A stretch of 64,000 nt of DNA from assembly GCF_004025535.1 (NCBI RefSeq), contig NZ_QJRG01000050.1, positions 177,589 to 241,588 on the forward strand, read 5' to 3'. Under the pieces are notes generated by a model. The model was not told the DNA's origin and ran no database searches. It was given only the letters and a program-made list of their open reading frames with translations. The position numbers and the translations under genes were made by a program. Position 1 is the first letter of the stretch; every line of letters begins with the position of its first letter. Below, piece by piece: positions 26,520 through 35,329 of this stretch. This DNA comes from Pseudomonas alkylphenolica (lineage in GTDB: Bacteria; Pseudomonadota; Gammaproteobacteria; Pseudomonadales; Pseudomonadaceae).

Positions 26520-28985
26520 GTGTCCCAGCCCCTTTCCCCGATGGCCCCGCCCAGAGCGCCGTCGGGCCATCTTCAGCGCGAACCGCTGGAAGAGCGGTTG
26601 CTCGGCCGTACGTACCGGCTGCGTTTGCTGTGTGCCCCGGCGGGCTATGGCAAGACGGTGCTGCTCAACGATTGCATGCGTCGCTGCAATGACGGTGTAC
26701 GCTGCCTGTGGCTCGACCTTGGCGGGCACGCACCTACCCTTGCGCAGTTTTGCCGACGCTTGGCCGATGGCCTCGGCCTGGGCCCCGAAGTGGCCGAAGA
26801 CACCGAGGCTTTGCTCTGCGCGTTGACGTCCAGCAAGGATCATTGCTGGCTGGCCCTGGACGACTTTCCCGCCGACGCCAGCGCAGAGCTCAACACCTGG
26901 ATCGACCGCCTGATGCGCTCGCAGGCCCCGGTGCAACTGTGGGTCAGTTGCCGCCAGCGGCCGGCCTGGAAGCTGGCGCGCCTGTTGCTCGAAGGTGAAT
27001 TGCTGGAATTGGGCGCCCGCCAGCTTGCGTTCAGTCGTGACGAGCTTGAAACACTGGTAGGGCGCCTCGATCCGTTGGCCAACGCCACCAACACTGCACG
27101 TTTATGGCAGCAGACCCAGGGCTGGTGCGCCGGCGTGCGCCTGCTATTGGGCACTTCCGGGCGCAATGAGCGGGCGGGGGCGAGCTGGATGCGCGAATAC
27201 CTGGGCGGTGAGTTGCTTGCGCCCCTGTCAGAAGAGGAACGTATGCTACTGATGAGCGCAGCCCACCTGCCGCGGCTATCGGTGGATTTCTGCGAGCGGT
27301 TGTGGCCACAGGGCAACGCCGGTGCGTTGTTGCGGGGCTTGCTGCAATCCGAGTCGTTTTTTTTACCGGTTGGCACCGATGGCCTGTGGTACCGATTGCT
27401 GCCTGCCGTGGCGCTGGCGTTGCAAGGCGAGCTGCCGGCGCCTGCGCTCAACCGCTTGCGTCTCGACGCCTGCCGGCTGTTATGCGAAGCCGGGTTCATC
27501 GATGAAGCGATTGAACTGGCGCTGAGCACCCAGCAGCCGGAAATGGCCGCCAGCCTGATGGAGCGTTTGACCCTGGACTGGATGTTCAGCGAGCGCCACC
27601 TGCACACCTGGCTCGACTGGCTGACGCGGCTGCCGCAGCGGGCGCTGGAAAGTTCGCCCAGCCTGATTTACCTGAATGGGCGGGCGCTGCTGAGCAGCTG
27701 GCGCCTGGACGATGCCCGGGCCCACATCGCCAGGCTCGCCTGGGCAACGCCACAGCCAAAGGCCAGTCACCACAGCCGACTCCTGGCCAACTGGCAGGCC
27801 TTGCAAGGCACGTTGTCGGGGCTCAGTGGTGATGCGGCCAGCGCACGCGCGCATTGCCAGTCGGCCTTGCAGCACCTGGAACTGCGTGACTGGCCTTCGT
27901 CATTTTTGTGCTACTCGACCCTGGCGCGGGTGGCGATGGCCGCCGGTGAACCGGAGCAGGCGCGGGCACTGCTGGACTCGTCGCTGCAATTGGCACGGCG
28001 CCATGGCTGCATTGCCAGCGAGGTATTGATCAGCGCCGACCGAATCCGCCAGCTGATTCTCTACGGTGAACTGGACCTGGCCGGGGCCGTACTGCAGGAG
28101 TGTTTCGACCTGGTCGCCGCCGATGGTGGTAGCCACGATCTGTTGCTCAGTCGCCTGATGCTGCTGCGCGGTGAGTTGTACCTGTTGCGTGGCGACCTGG
28201 CGGCTAGCGAACGGCTGTTGCGCGCAGGCCTGGAGCGCGGCATCGAAAGCAGCGATCCCTATGTGCTGCATGCCTTGATCGGCCTCTCGGAGGTGGCGGC
28301 GTGCAAAGGCGAACTCGAGCAGGCGCGATTGCACCTGCGTAATGCCGAGCGGCATATGCAGCGGGGGCGGGTCAGCGAGGTGTGCTACAAGGGGTTGATC
28401 GACTACCAGTACCTGCGTCTGCTGGCCCGCCAGCAGGACTGGCAAAGCATACTGCCGCTGGTGCGCAAGGCGATCGCAGACGGCGCGGCGTGCCTGCCAC
28501 CCTTGCACGCGCCGTCTTTGCCGCAACGCCTGCAAATGCTCCTGGCCCTGGCCGAGTGGGGCGTTGGCAAACTGGATCACGCGGTTGCGCGTTTGCAGGC
28601 ATTGCTCGACACCTGTGAGCGCCTGGGTTTTTACAGCCTGTTGCCGGAAGTGCAGGTTGCGCGGGCGCGTATTGATCAACAGCGCGGGGTGTTGCGCCCG
28701 GGCGATGCACCGGCACTGGCGCGTACCAGCCTGCTGGCAGGTTGGGGCGGTCAGGGCAGCGCGTTGATGCTGGCGGCGCCCGGGGCCCGCGACAGCCTGA
28801 CATCGCGAGAAATTTCGGTGCTGCAACTGGTCGCCCATGGCCTGTCCAACCAGGAAATCAGCGAGCAGCTGTTCATCTCCTTGAATACGGTCAAGGCCCA
28901 CACCGTGAAAATCAATCACAAACTGGGGGTCAAGCGCCGTACCCAGGCGGTGATGCGCGCCAAGTCGCTGGGAATGCTGGCCTGA
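26520..28985 (+). CDS. LuxR family ATP-binding regulator, MalT-like, copy 2
   Basis: An 821-residue regulator with Walker A APAGYGKT at about residues 39-46, acid pair LALDDFP near 125, a long helical repeat domain, and a LuxR helix-turn-helix in the last 60 residues (LTSREISVLQLV, then FISLNTVKAHTVKI). I choose GTG 26520, eight bases after CAGGAG; a TTG 18 bases upstream is also in frame. It is divergent from DUF1302/DUF1329 copy B, which it probably controls. The TGA is directly followed by the reverse-strand stop of another LuxR gene, sharing TGATCA. It is about 115 residues longer than copy 1, mostly in the repeat region. Confidence 0.92.
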   Translation: MSQPLSPMAPPRAPSGHLQREPLEERLLGRTYRLRLLCAPAGYGKTVLLNDCMRRCNDGVRCLWLDLGGHAPTLAQFCRRLADGLGLGPEVAEDTEALLCALTSSKDHCWLALDDFPADASAELNTWIDRLMRSQAPVQLWVSCRQRPAWKLARLLLEGELLELGARQLAFSRDELETLVGRLDPLANATNTARLWQQTQGWCAGVRLLLGTSGRNERAGASWMREYLGGELLAPLSEEERMLLMSAAHLPRLSVDFCERLWPQGNAGALLRGLLQSESFFLPVGTDGLWYRLLPAVALALQGELPAPALNRLRLDACRLLCEAGFIDEAIELALSTQQPEMAASLMERLTLDWMFSERHLHTWLDWLTRLPQRALESSPSLIYLNGRALLSSWRLDDARAHIARLAWATPQPKASHHSRLLANWQALQGTLSGLSGDAASARAHCQSALQHLELRDWPSSFLCYSTLARVAMAAGEPEQARALLDSSLQLARRHGCIASEVLISADRIRQLILYGELDLAGAVLQECFDLVAADGGSHDLLLSRLMLLRGELYLLRGDLAASERLLRAGLERGIESSDPYVLHALIGLSEVAACKGELEQARLHLRNAERHMQRGRVSEVCYKGLIDYQYLRLLARQQDWQSILPLVRKAIADGAACLPPLHAPSLPQRLQMLLALAEWGVGKLDHAVARLQALLDTCERLGFYSLLPEVQVARARIDQQRGVLRPGDAPALARTSLLAGWGGQGSALMLAAPGARDSLTSREISVLQLVAHGLSNQEISEQLFISLNTVKAHTVKINHKLGVKRRTQAVMRAKSLGMLA

Positions 28986-31712
28986 TCAGTCGAGCAGGCC
29001 GCGGGCCCGGGCGATCGCCACGGCTTCGGTGCGGCCCTGGGCACCGAGCTTGGCGCTGATGTTGCGCAGGTGCGTCTTGACCGTGTGCTCGGACAGGTGC
29101 ATCTGCTGCGCAATGGCGCGGTTGCGGTTGCCGGCGGCCAGCAAGCGAATGACCTGCAGCTCGCGGATGGTGAGCAGCAGGTCGTCCGCAGGTTCGGCAC
29201 CTTCACTGCTCTCGCCCTGGGCGCCACTGCGCTTGAGCAGTTCCACAAGAAACTCCGGGGCGATATCCAGGCTGCTGGACAATGCCTGGCAGGCTACCGC
29301 CCAGCGCTCCAGGAGCTTGACCAGCGCCGGCCCTTCTTCGAGAAACGTGCGCAAAAAGCCTTCCTGGCTGGCCAGGCGCAGGGCCGGGGTGAGCGTCTCC
29401 AGGGCCTGCTTTTGCCGGCCATTGCCAGCCTGCGCCATGGCCAGCAACAGGCGCAGCTTGAGGGCGCGGCGCCGGTGCTGACGCTGTTCGGCTTCCTCCA
29501 GCGCTGCGCTCAGTGCGCGGGTGGCCGGGACATGATCACCACGGGCGATCAGCAGGCGCTGGCGGGCAATGAACGGTGTGTCGGCGTCGCAGGCAAAGGT
29601 CAGTACCTGCGGCACGTCCCATTGCCCGGCCAGTTCGGCCGTCGCCAATGCCTGGGCGGCGCTGTCCAGGCGCCCCTCCAGTGTGGCCACGCGGGTGCGC
29701 TCAAGCCAGGCGGCGCAGAGAATGCGCTCGCAGCCGCTGCGTCGGCCCAGTTGTTCAAGGTCGGCAAGATGGCGCATCCAGCTCTGGCGATCGTCGCGTT
29801 GCAGCGCGATACGTGCCAGCACGATTCGCTGCGCGATTAACAAGTCGGGGCCGCCCAGATCAAGGACATGGGGCGGGATGCGGTCGAGAATGGCGCTGGC
29901 CTGGTCAAGGGCATCCCCCTCGTACAGCACCAGGGCATGGAGGATCTCCAGGGTTGCCCGTGGGCCGACTCGCTTGCCCTGGGCGCTGTTGATACGGTCG
30001 GCATTGGCACGGTCGGTTGCGGCGGCCTCGAGGCGGGCAAGCGCTGCTCGGCGCTGGCCTTGGGTCAACTCCAGTGAGCTTTCTATATAGACGACGATGC
30101 CGTCGACCAGCACAGAGCGCTCCTGCGGCGCCTGCCTTGCCAGGCGCATCAGCAGTGCCCGGGCTTCGTCGTGGCGGCCGGTGGCAATCATGCAGAAGGC
30201 CAGCGGGGTGGCGACCATGCCGAATTGCAGGATGTCGTTGGCGGGCAACTGTTCAAGGTGGGCCTGGGCCGTGCTCAAGGCTGCTTCGAGCTGGTCGGTG
30301 AACGCCAGCAGCAGGCAACGGATGGTCTCGGTTTCCAGCGTTACGCTGTTGCGTTGCACCACCTGCATGGCGTCGCGATAACGGCGGTCCAGGATCAGCA
30401 GCCAGGCATGCGCCAGCACCAGGCGCGGGCGTTCCTGCAATGTGCGCACGGGCAACTGGTCCAGCCAGCGCAGCAGCATGCGCAGGCGCCCGGCGTCGAC
30501 CAGTTCATCCAGGCGTCGGTCCAGTTCGGCAACCACCTGATCGATGTCGCCAGCCTGCAGTAAATGGTCGATGGCAGCGGCGGGGTGGTTCTGCTCCAGG
30601 TACCAATGGGCAGCTGCGCGGTGCAGGTCCTGCACCTGTTGCGCCGATTGCCGGGTCATGGCATTGCGCAGGTAACCATGCATCAGCCGGTGATAACGGA
30701 ACCACTGGTGTTGCGGGTCGGCAGGCTGAATGAACAGGTTGGCGCGTTGCAGCTGCCCGATCAGCACGGCGCTGTTATTACGCTGGGTGAGCGCATCGCA
30801 CAACGGGGCGCTGAAACGCTCCAGAACACTGGTCTGCAGTAAAAACTGGCGCAGCTCGTCGCTTAGCCTGGCGAGAATGTCTTCGGTGAGGTATTCGGCC
30901 AATTGCTGGTTGTTGCCACAGAAAGCACCGACTCCCTCACCCAGGTCCGTGCGGCCATTGAGCGACAGGGTGGCAAGGAATAGTCCGGTGATCCAGCCTT
31001 CGGTGATTTCCTGCAAGCGGGCGATGTGCTCATCGCCGATGGGTGACGGGCAGCGGCTGCGCAGGAACGCCGCCGTCTGATCCGGGCCCAGGCGCAATGC
31101 ATCGGTGCCCACGTCCAGCACCTGGCCCCGCGTGCGCAGACGCCCGAGGGCAAGTTCGGGATTGGCGCGCGAAGCGATGACCAGGCGTGCACCGGGTGCC
31201 AAAGCAGCTAGCACCTGTTGAACAAAGGCGAGGCTCTGCGGCGATTCAAGGGCTTCGAAGTCGTCCAGCATGATCGTGAAGCCCGGCTCAAGTGCCGGCA
31301 ACCGTTGCAACAGCAGGTGCTGATCGGTAATGGGCTCTCCCGCGGGTTGACCGTCGAGGGCCTGTAAACCGGCATGCAGGTGTGCGGCAAGCCTTGCCGG
31401 AGCATTGTCGGCGCGGTCGAGCGTCAACCACACCACACGACGGCCCGTGGCCAGGCAGCGCTCACGCAATTGGCGCATCAAGGTCGTTTTGCCGTAACCG
31501 GCGCCGGCACAGATCAGCATCAGACGGGTTTCTGCCGCCGCCTCCATGGCGTCGACCAGGTTATCGCGAGCAAGCAGGGGCGAGCCGCCCGTGGGGACCA
31601 CGAATTTGTCCGCATGGATCACAGGGGCGGGCGCTTGTGCCTGTTGCGCCGACGGCAGGACGCGGCTGGGTACAAGACTCAGGCGGGCAGTCAGGTCGTG
31701 ACGAGTGGGCAT
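28986..31712 (-). CDS. LuxR family ATP-binding regulator, MalT-like, copy 3
   Basis: A 908-residue MalT-type regulator. Walker A AGAGYGKTTL is at about residues 70-79, IMLDDFEALE is the Walker B region, a tetratricopeptide-like helical domain spans the middle, and the C-terminal helix-turn-helix reads LTIRELQVIRLLAAGN...LSEHTVKTHLRNI. The N-terminal FVVPTGGSPLLARDNL is the usual MalT-type lead-in and supports the start at 31,712. It is the longest of the four and the least like copies 1 and 2. It is divergent from the racemase/thiolase operon at 31,905, with two small palindromes in between, and so is the probable regulator of that operon. It converges on copy 2 with no intergenic base. Confidence 0.92.
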   Translation of the reverse strand: MPTRHDLTARLSLVPSRVLPSAQQAQAPAPVIHADKFVVPTGGSPLLARDNLVDAMEAAAETRLMLICAGAGYGKTTLMRQLRERCLATGRRVVWLTLDRADNAPARLAAHLHAGLQALDGQPAGEPITDQHLLLQRLPALEPGFTIMLDDFEALESPQSLAFVQQVLAALAPGARLVIASRANPELALGRLRTRGQVLDVGTDALRLGPDQTAAFLRSRCPSPIGDEHIARLQEITEGWITGLFLATLSLNGRTDLGEGVGAFCGNNQQLAEYLTEDILARLSDELRQFLLQTSVLERFSAPLCDALTQRNNSAVLIGQLQRANLFIQPADPQHQWFRYHRLMHGYLRNAMTRQSAQQVQDLHRAAAHWYLEQNHPAAAIDHLLQAGDIDQVVAELDRRLDELVDAGRLRMLLRWLDQLPVRTLQERPRLVLAHAWLLILDRRYRDAMQVVQRNSVTLETETIRCLLLAFTDQLEAALSTAQAHLEQLPANDILQFGMVATPLAFCMIATGRHDEARALLMRLARQAPQERSVLVDGIVVYIESSLELTQGQRRAALARLEAAATDRANADRINSAQGKRVGPRATLEILHALVLYEGDALDQASAILDRIPPHVLDLGGPDLLIAQRIVLARIALQRDDRQSWMRHLADLEQLGRRSGCERILCAAWLERTRVATLEGRLDSAAQALATAELAGQWDVPQVLTFACDADTPFIARQRLLIARGDHVPATRALSAALEEAEQRQHRRRALKLRLLLAMAQAGNGRQKQALETLTPALRLASQEGFLRTFLEEGPALVKLLERWAVACQALSSSLDIAPEFLVELLKRSGAQGESSEGAEPADDLLLTIRELQVIRLLAAGNRNRAIAQQMHLSEHTVKTHLRNISAKLGAQGRTEAVAIARARGLLD

Positions 31713-31808
31713 GGGTCTCTCTGGCCAAAGGGGCCGCCTGTGACGGGCAGCTCTGGTTGTTCTGTGGTGCAGATAATGCCACGGGCGCGCAACCTCGCGT
31801 CAATTTCA

Positions 31809-31872
31809 CTCGTTCGAGCGATAGGTTGGCCCCGGCCCTCTGGCTAGCCTGTTGCAGGTCGGTACGCCGACC
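31809..31872. promoter_or_regulatory. two palindromes in the divergent promoter region
   Basis: CTCGTTCGAG at 31,809-31,818 has the same arm-TT-arm form as the palindrome at 9805. GGTCGG-TACG-CCGACC at 31,857-31,872 is a perfect six-base dyad ending 32 bases before the CoA-transferase-family start. Both are candidate regulator sites in the 192-base gap between the LuxR gene and the operon. Confidence 0.4.
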
Positions 31873-31904
31873 GTAATGCCACTAACCAATAAGAGAGAAA
31901 AAGC

Positions 31905-33032
31905 ATGGCAGGACCATTGGCCGGGGTAAAGGTAGTCGAGATGAACGCGATCGGGCCCGCACCGTTCGCCACCATGCTGCTTGCAGACATGGGCGCGGAG
32001 GTGATCCGCATCGACCGCCAGCAATCGGGCTTTCTCAACGGCGATGACAGTGTGATCGGTCGGGGCCGTCGCAGCCTGGTCATCGATCCGCGCAAGCCGG
32101 GGGCGACCGATGTGCTTTTGCGCCTGATCGACGGCGCCGATGTGTTGATCGAAGGCTTCCGACCCGGTGTGATGGAGCGCCTGGGGTTGGGACCTGAGGT
32201 GTGCATTGCGCGCAATCCCAGGCTGGTTTATGGGCGCATGACCGGCTGGGGCCAGTCCGGGCCGCTGGCGCAGACCGCGGGCCATGACCTCAATTACCTG
32301 GCCATTACCGGTGCCCTGCATGCCATGGGCCACGCCGACCGGCCCCCGACGCCGCCCTTGCACCTGGTCGGCGACATGGGCGGCGGTGCAATGTTTCTTG
32401 CCTTCGGAGTTGTCTGTGCCTTGCTGGAGGCTCGTCGCTCCGGCCAGGGCCAGGTGGTGGATGCCGCTATCTGCGATGGTGCGGCGCTGCTCAGCACCAT
32501 GTACTACGAGTTCAAGCAGGGTGGCCAATGGACCGACCGCGGCGAGAACATTTTCGACGGCGGCGCGCCGTTCTATGGCTGCTACACCTGTGCAGATGGC
32601 GGTTTCATCTCCATCGGTTCGATCGAACCGCAGTTCTACCAGCAGTTACTGACGTTGTGCCAGATCGACGACCCGCTGTTCAAGAACCAGTGGGACCGAA
32701 GCCTGTGGCCAGCGCAGCGCGAGAAGCTGCAGGCGCTGTTCGCCACGCGCACGCGCGACCAGTGGTGCGCATTGCTGGAAGGGAGTGACGTCTGTTTCGC
32801 CCCGGTACTGGACTTCAGCGAGGCGCCGGCTTACGCCCACAGCCAGGCCCGCGGCGCCTTCATGGACAGCGACGGGGTCAGCCATCCGGCACCGGCGCCG
32901 CGCCTGAGCCGCACCCCGGCGCAGGCGGGCAGCAAGGCCAGCAATGGCCAGCACAGCGAGGAAATTCTCCGCGAACTGGGCCTGGACGCAGCTGCCATTG
33001 CGGCCCTGCGCGAGACCGGCGCAATCGCCTGA
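31905..33032 (+). CDS. CaiB/BaiF superfamily protein, alpha-methylacyl-CoA racemase type
   Basis: A 375-residue protein, the length of alpha-methylacyl-CoA racemases. Three residues shown to be catalytic in the mycobacterial racemase are in equivalent places: H127 in AGHDLNY, D157 in VGDMGGG and E241 in GSIEPQFY. The reaction would be R/S epimerisation of 2-methylacyl-CoA, needed before stereospecific ACADs can act on isoprenoid or sterol side chains. The alternative, CoA transfer through an aspartyl-CoA, is less likely given the histidine and glutamate. It begins the second catabolic operon with an AAGAGAG ribosome-binding site and is followed by a hairpin and the interrupted thiolase gene. 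Confidence 0.88.
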   Translation: MAGPLAGVKVVEMNAIGPAPFATMLLADMGAEVIRIDRQQSGFLNGDDSVIGRGRRSLVIDPRKPGATDVLLRLIDGADVLIEGFRPGVMERLGLGPEVCIARNPRLVYGRMTGWGQSGPLAQTAGHDLNYLAITGALHAMGHADRPPTPPLHLVGDMGGGAMFLAFGVVCALLEARRSGQGQVVDAAICDGAALLSTMYYEFKQGGQWTDRGENIFDGGAPFYGCYTCADGGFISIGSIEPQFYQQLLTLCQIDDPLFKNQWDRSLWPAQREKLQALFATRTRDQWCALLEGSDVCFAPVLDFSEAPAYAHSQARGAFMDSDGVSHPAPAPRLSRTPAQAGSKASNGQHSEEILRELGLDAAAIAALRETGAIA

Positions 33033-33040
33033 ACCGGGGA

Positions 33041-33059
33041 GGGTGGGATGACCCCACCC
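33041..33059 (+). terminator. hairpin after the racemase-type gene
   Basis: GGGTGGG/CCCACCC seven-base perfect stem with loop ATGAC, followed by TTTCCCC. It starts nine bases after the stop and could attenuate transcription into the thiolase gene. The downstream genes may have a second promoter in the 148-base gap. Confidence 0.6.
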
Positions 33060-33180
33060 TTTCCCCACCCCTTTCTACTCGTGGAGGGCGGGGTACAGGC
33101 GAAAAGCGTTGCGCAACCATGATGCCAGGGCCCCGGAAACACCGGTGAGCCAGCCAAGTCTACTGACCGCGGAGAATACG

Positions 33181-34368
33181 ATGTCCCAGAAAACCTACGT
33201 TGCCGGTGTCGGCATGATCCAGTTCGCCAAGCCCGGTGCCAGCGGCAGCTACATCGAAATGGGCGCCTAGGCTGTGCGCCAGGCGCTGCAGGATGCCGGT
33301 ATCGGTTACGAGCTGGTGCAACAGGCCTACGCCGGCTACGTGTATGGCGACTCCACCTGCGGCCAGTCGGCGCTGTATGAAGTGGGCATGACCGGCATTC
33401 CGGTGATCAACGTCAACAACAACTGCGCCAGCGGTTCCACGGCGCTGTTCATGGCCCGCCAGGCGGTAGAAAGCGGTGCTGTCGACTGCGCCCTGGCGTT
33501 TGGCTTCGAACAGATGCAGCCCGGCGCTCTGAAAAACTTCTGGACCGACCGTCCGCTGACCATGGGCAAGGGCTTTGACAGCGCCGCGCTGGCGTTCCCG
33601 GAGGGCGTCGGTATGCCGGGCGCACTGATGTTCTTCGGCGGCGCCGGCCGCGAACACATGAACAAGTACGGCACGCGCATGGAAACCTTCGCCGCAATCC
33701 GTGCCAAAGCCAGCCGCCATGCCGCCAATAACCCGCTGGCGGTGTTCAAGAAAGTCGTCAGCACTGAAGAAGTGATGGCCGACCAGGTGGTCTGGGAAGG
33801 GGTGATGACCCGCCTGATGGCCTGCCCGCCGACCTGCGGTGGTGCTGCGGCGATCATCGTTTCCGAGCGTTTTGCCAAGCGTCATGGCCTGCGCACCGAT
33901 GTGTCGATCCTGGCCCAGGCGATGACCACTGATACGCCCGATGCCTTCGAGCCGCCGTCGATGATCGACATCGTCGGTACCGGCATGACCCGCTCGGCTG
34001 CCTGGCAGGTTTACGACAAGGCCGGCGTCGGCCCGGAGGATATCCGCGTCTGCGAACTGCACGACTGTTTCGCCCACAACGAATTGCTCACCTATGAAGG
34101 CCTGGGTTTCTGCCCGGTCGGCGGCGGCGAGCAGTTCGTTCTCGATGGCGACAACACCTACGGCGGCAAGGTGGTGGTCAACCCGTCCGGTGGCCTGCTT
34201 TCCAAGGGCCACCCGCTGGGCGCCACCGGTCTTGCGCAGTGCTACGAGCTGACCCATCAGCTGCGCGGCAGCGCCGAAGCGCGCCAGGTGGAAGGGCTGC
34301 AGCACGCCTTGCAGCACAACCTGGGCCTGGGTGGCGCCGGCGTCGTGACCCTGTACGGTCGCGGCTGA
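33181..34368 (+). pseudogene. SCP-x-type thiolase interrupted by an in-frame TAG
   Basis: Reading from ATG 33181, the first 29 codons encode an N-terminus matching the intact thiolase at 5530 (SQKTYVAGVGMIQFAKPGA and so on). Codon 30 is TAG (33,268-33,270), where the paralogue has glutamate. The frame then continues uninterrupted to TGA at 34,368 with all active-site motifs, including NNNCASGS, CELHDCFAHNE and NPSGGLLSKGHPLGATG. A single G-to-T change of GAG would explain it. A GTG at 33,274 could in principle restart translation, but no ribosome-binding site stands before it and the product would lack the first strand of the thiolase fold. Either a true null allele, a sequencing error or suppressed stop. 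The rest is not decayed, so the event is recent. Confidence 0.85.
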
Positions 34369-34399
34369 TCGTCCCGCCAATCACCAGGAAACCATCGAA

Positions 34400-34840
34400 A
34401 TGGCAGATAAAAGTCTGATCGGTCGTGCCCTTGGCACCACCACCAGTGCCGTGGAAAAGGGGCGTCTGCGCTTCTTCGCCAAGGCCATTGGCGAGACCGA
34501 CCCGGTTTACACCGACGAAGAAGCGGCGAGGGCGGCGGGTTATCCGGCCCTGCCGGTACCCCCCACCTTCCTGCTGTGCCTGGAAAGTGAAGGCCGTGAC
34601 CCGCAAGCGATCGTTGAAGACATCATGGGCTTTGACCTCGGGCGCATCCTGCATGCCGAGCAGGAATTCAGTTACCACCACATGGCCTTTGCCGGCGATG
34701 TACTGACCTTCGACACGCGCATTGCCGATGTCTACGAGAAGAAAGGCGGGGCCTTGCAGTTCGTGGTCCAGCAGACCCGTATCACCAACCAGGACGGCGT
34801 ACACATCGCCGACCTTCGCTCCTCGCTCGTGCAGCGCTGA
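34400..34840 (+). CDS. MaoC-like hydratase, non-catalytic half
   Basis: A 146-residue hot-dog-fold protein of the N-terminal MaoC type. Where active hydratases have a GDxNPxH motif this one reads GETDPVYTDEEAA, with the histidine replaced by tyrosine, so it probably serves as the structural half of a heterodimer, as HadA or HadC does in mycobacteria. The next gene, nine bases downstream, encodes the half with the intact motif. Together they would form an R-specific 2-enoyl-CoA hydratase suited to bulky acyl chains. The ribosome-binding site AGGAAACC precedes the ATG. It lies 31 bases after the interrupted thiolase. Confidence 0.85.
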   Translation: MADKSLIGRALGTTTSAVEKGRLRFFAKAIGETDPVYTDEEAARAAGYPALPVPPTFLLCLESEGRDPQAIVEDIMGFDLGRILHAEQEFSYHHMAFAGDVLTFDTRIADVYEKKGGALQFVVQQTRITNQDGVHIADLRSSLVQR

Positions 34841-34849
34841 GGCCTAGTC

Positions 34850-35284
34850 ATGACCCATACCCCGACCCGTGCCCTCCAGTACAGCGATGTACACGTCGGC
34901 ACCGAATTGCCGCTGCTCAGGCTACGTCCGGTCAATCGCACCATGCTGGCGTTGTACGCCGGTGCGTCCGGCGACCACAACCAGATCCACATAGACATCG
35001 ACTTTGCCCGCAAGGCCCGCGTCCCTGACGTGTTCGCCCACGGCATGTTGTCGGCCGCCTACCTGGGCCGTCTGCTGACCAGCTGGGTGCCGCAAACGCA
35101 AATCCGCAGCTTTTCCATGCGCTTTGTCGGCATTACCCAGATTGGCCACATCCCGCACCTGACCGGCCGCGTAACGGAAAAATTCGAGGCCGACGGCGAG
35201 CAACGCGTGCGCCTGCAGATCCAGTGCGCCAACCAGTACGGCGAACCCAAGGTCGTCGGCGAAGCCGTTGTCGCCCTGGCCTGA
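34850..35284 (+). CDS. MaoC-like hydratase, catalytic half
   Basis: A 144-residue hot-dog-fold protein carrying the hydratase-2 motif YAGASGDHNQIHID, with catalytic D42 and H47. It would hydrate 2-enoyl-CoA to the (R)-3-hydroxyacyl-CoA. The start is nine bases after the preceding MaoC-like gene, and both are half-size, so an obligate heterodimer is likely. The product fits the following short-chain dehydrogenase, since MaoC plus SDR is the logic of peroxisomal multifunctional enzyme 2. The first operon instead uses a crotonase hydratase, so the island can make either hydroxy stereoisomer, or treat two different rounds of the cycle. Specificity remains inferred. Confidence 0.88.
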   Translation: MTHTPTRALQYSDVHVGTELPLLRLRPVNRTMLALYAGASGDHNQIHIDIDFARKARVPDVFAHGMLSAAYLGRLLTSWVPQTQIRSFSMRFVGITQIGHIPHLTGRVTEKFEADGEQRVRLQIQCANQYGEPKVVGEAVVALA

Positions 35285-35329
35285 CCCCTCCCTTACAGAT
35301 GCTAGAAGACGTTTAAGAAGGTAATAACA

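Noticed and set aside
33268-33270. Pyrrolysine or other recoding at the TAG in the thiolase gene
   Set aside because: No recoding machinery or stem-loop is visible and the family has a plain glutamate there. A nonsense mutation or sequencing error is simpler.
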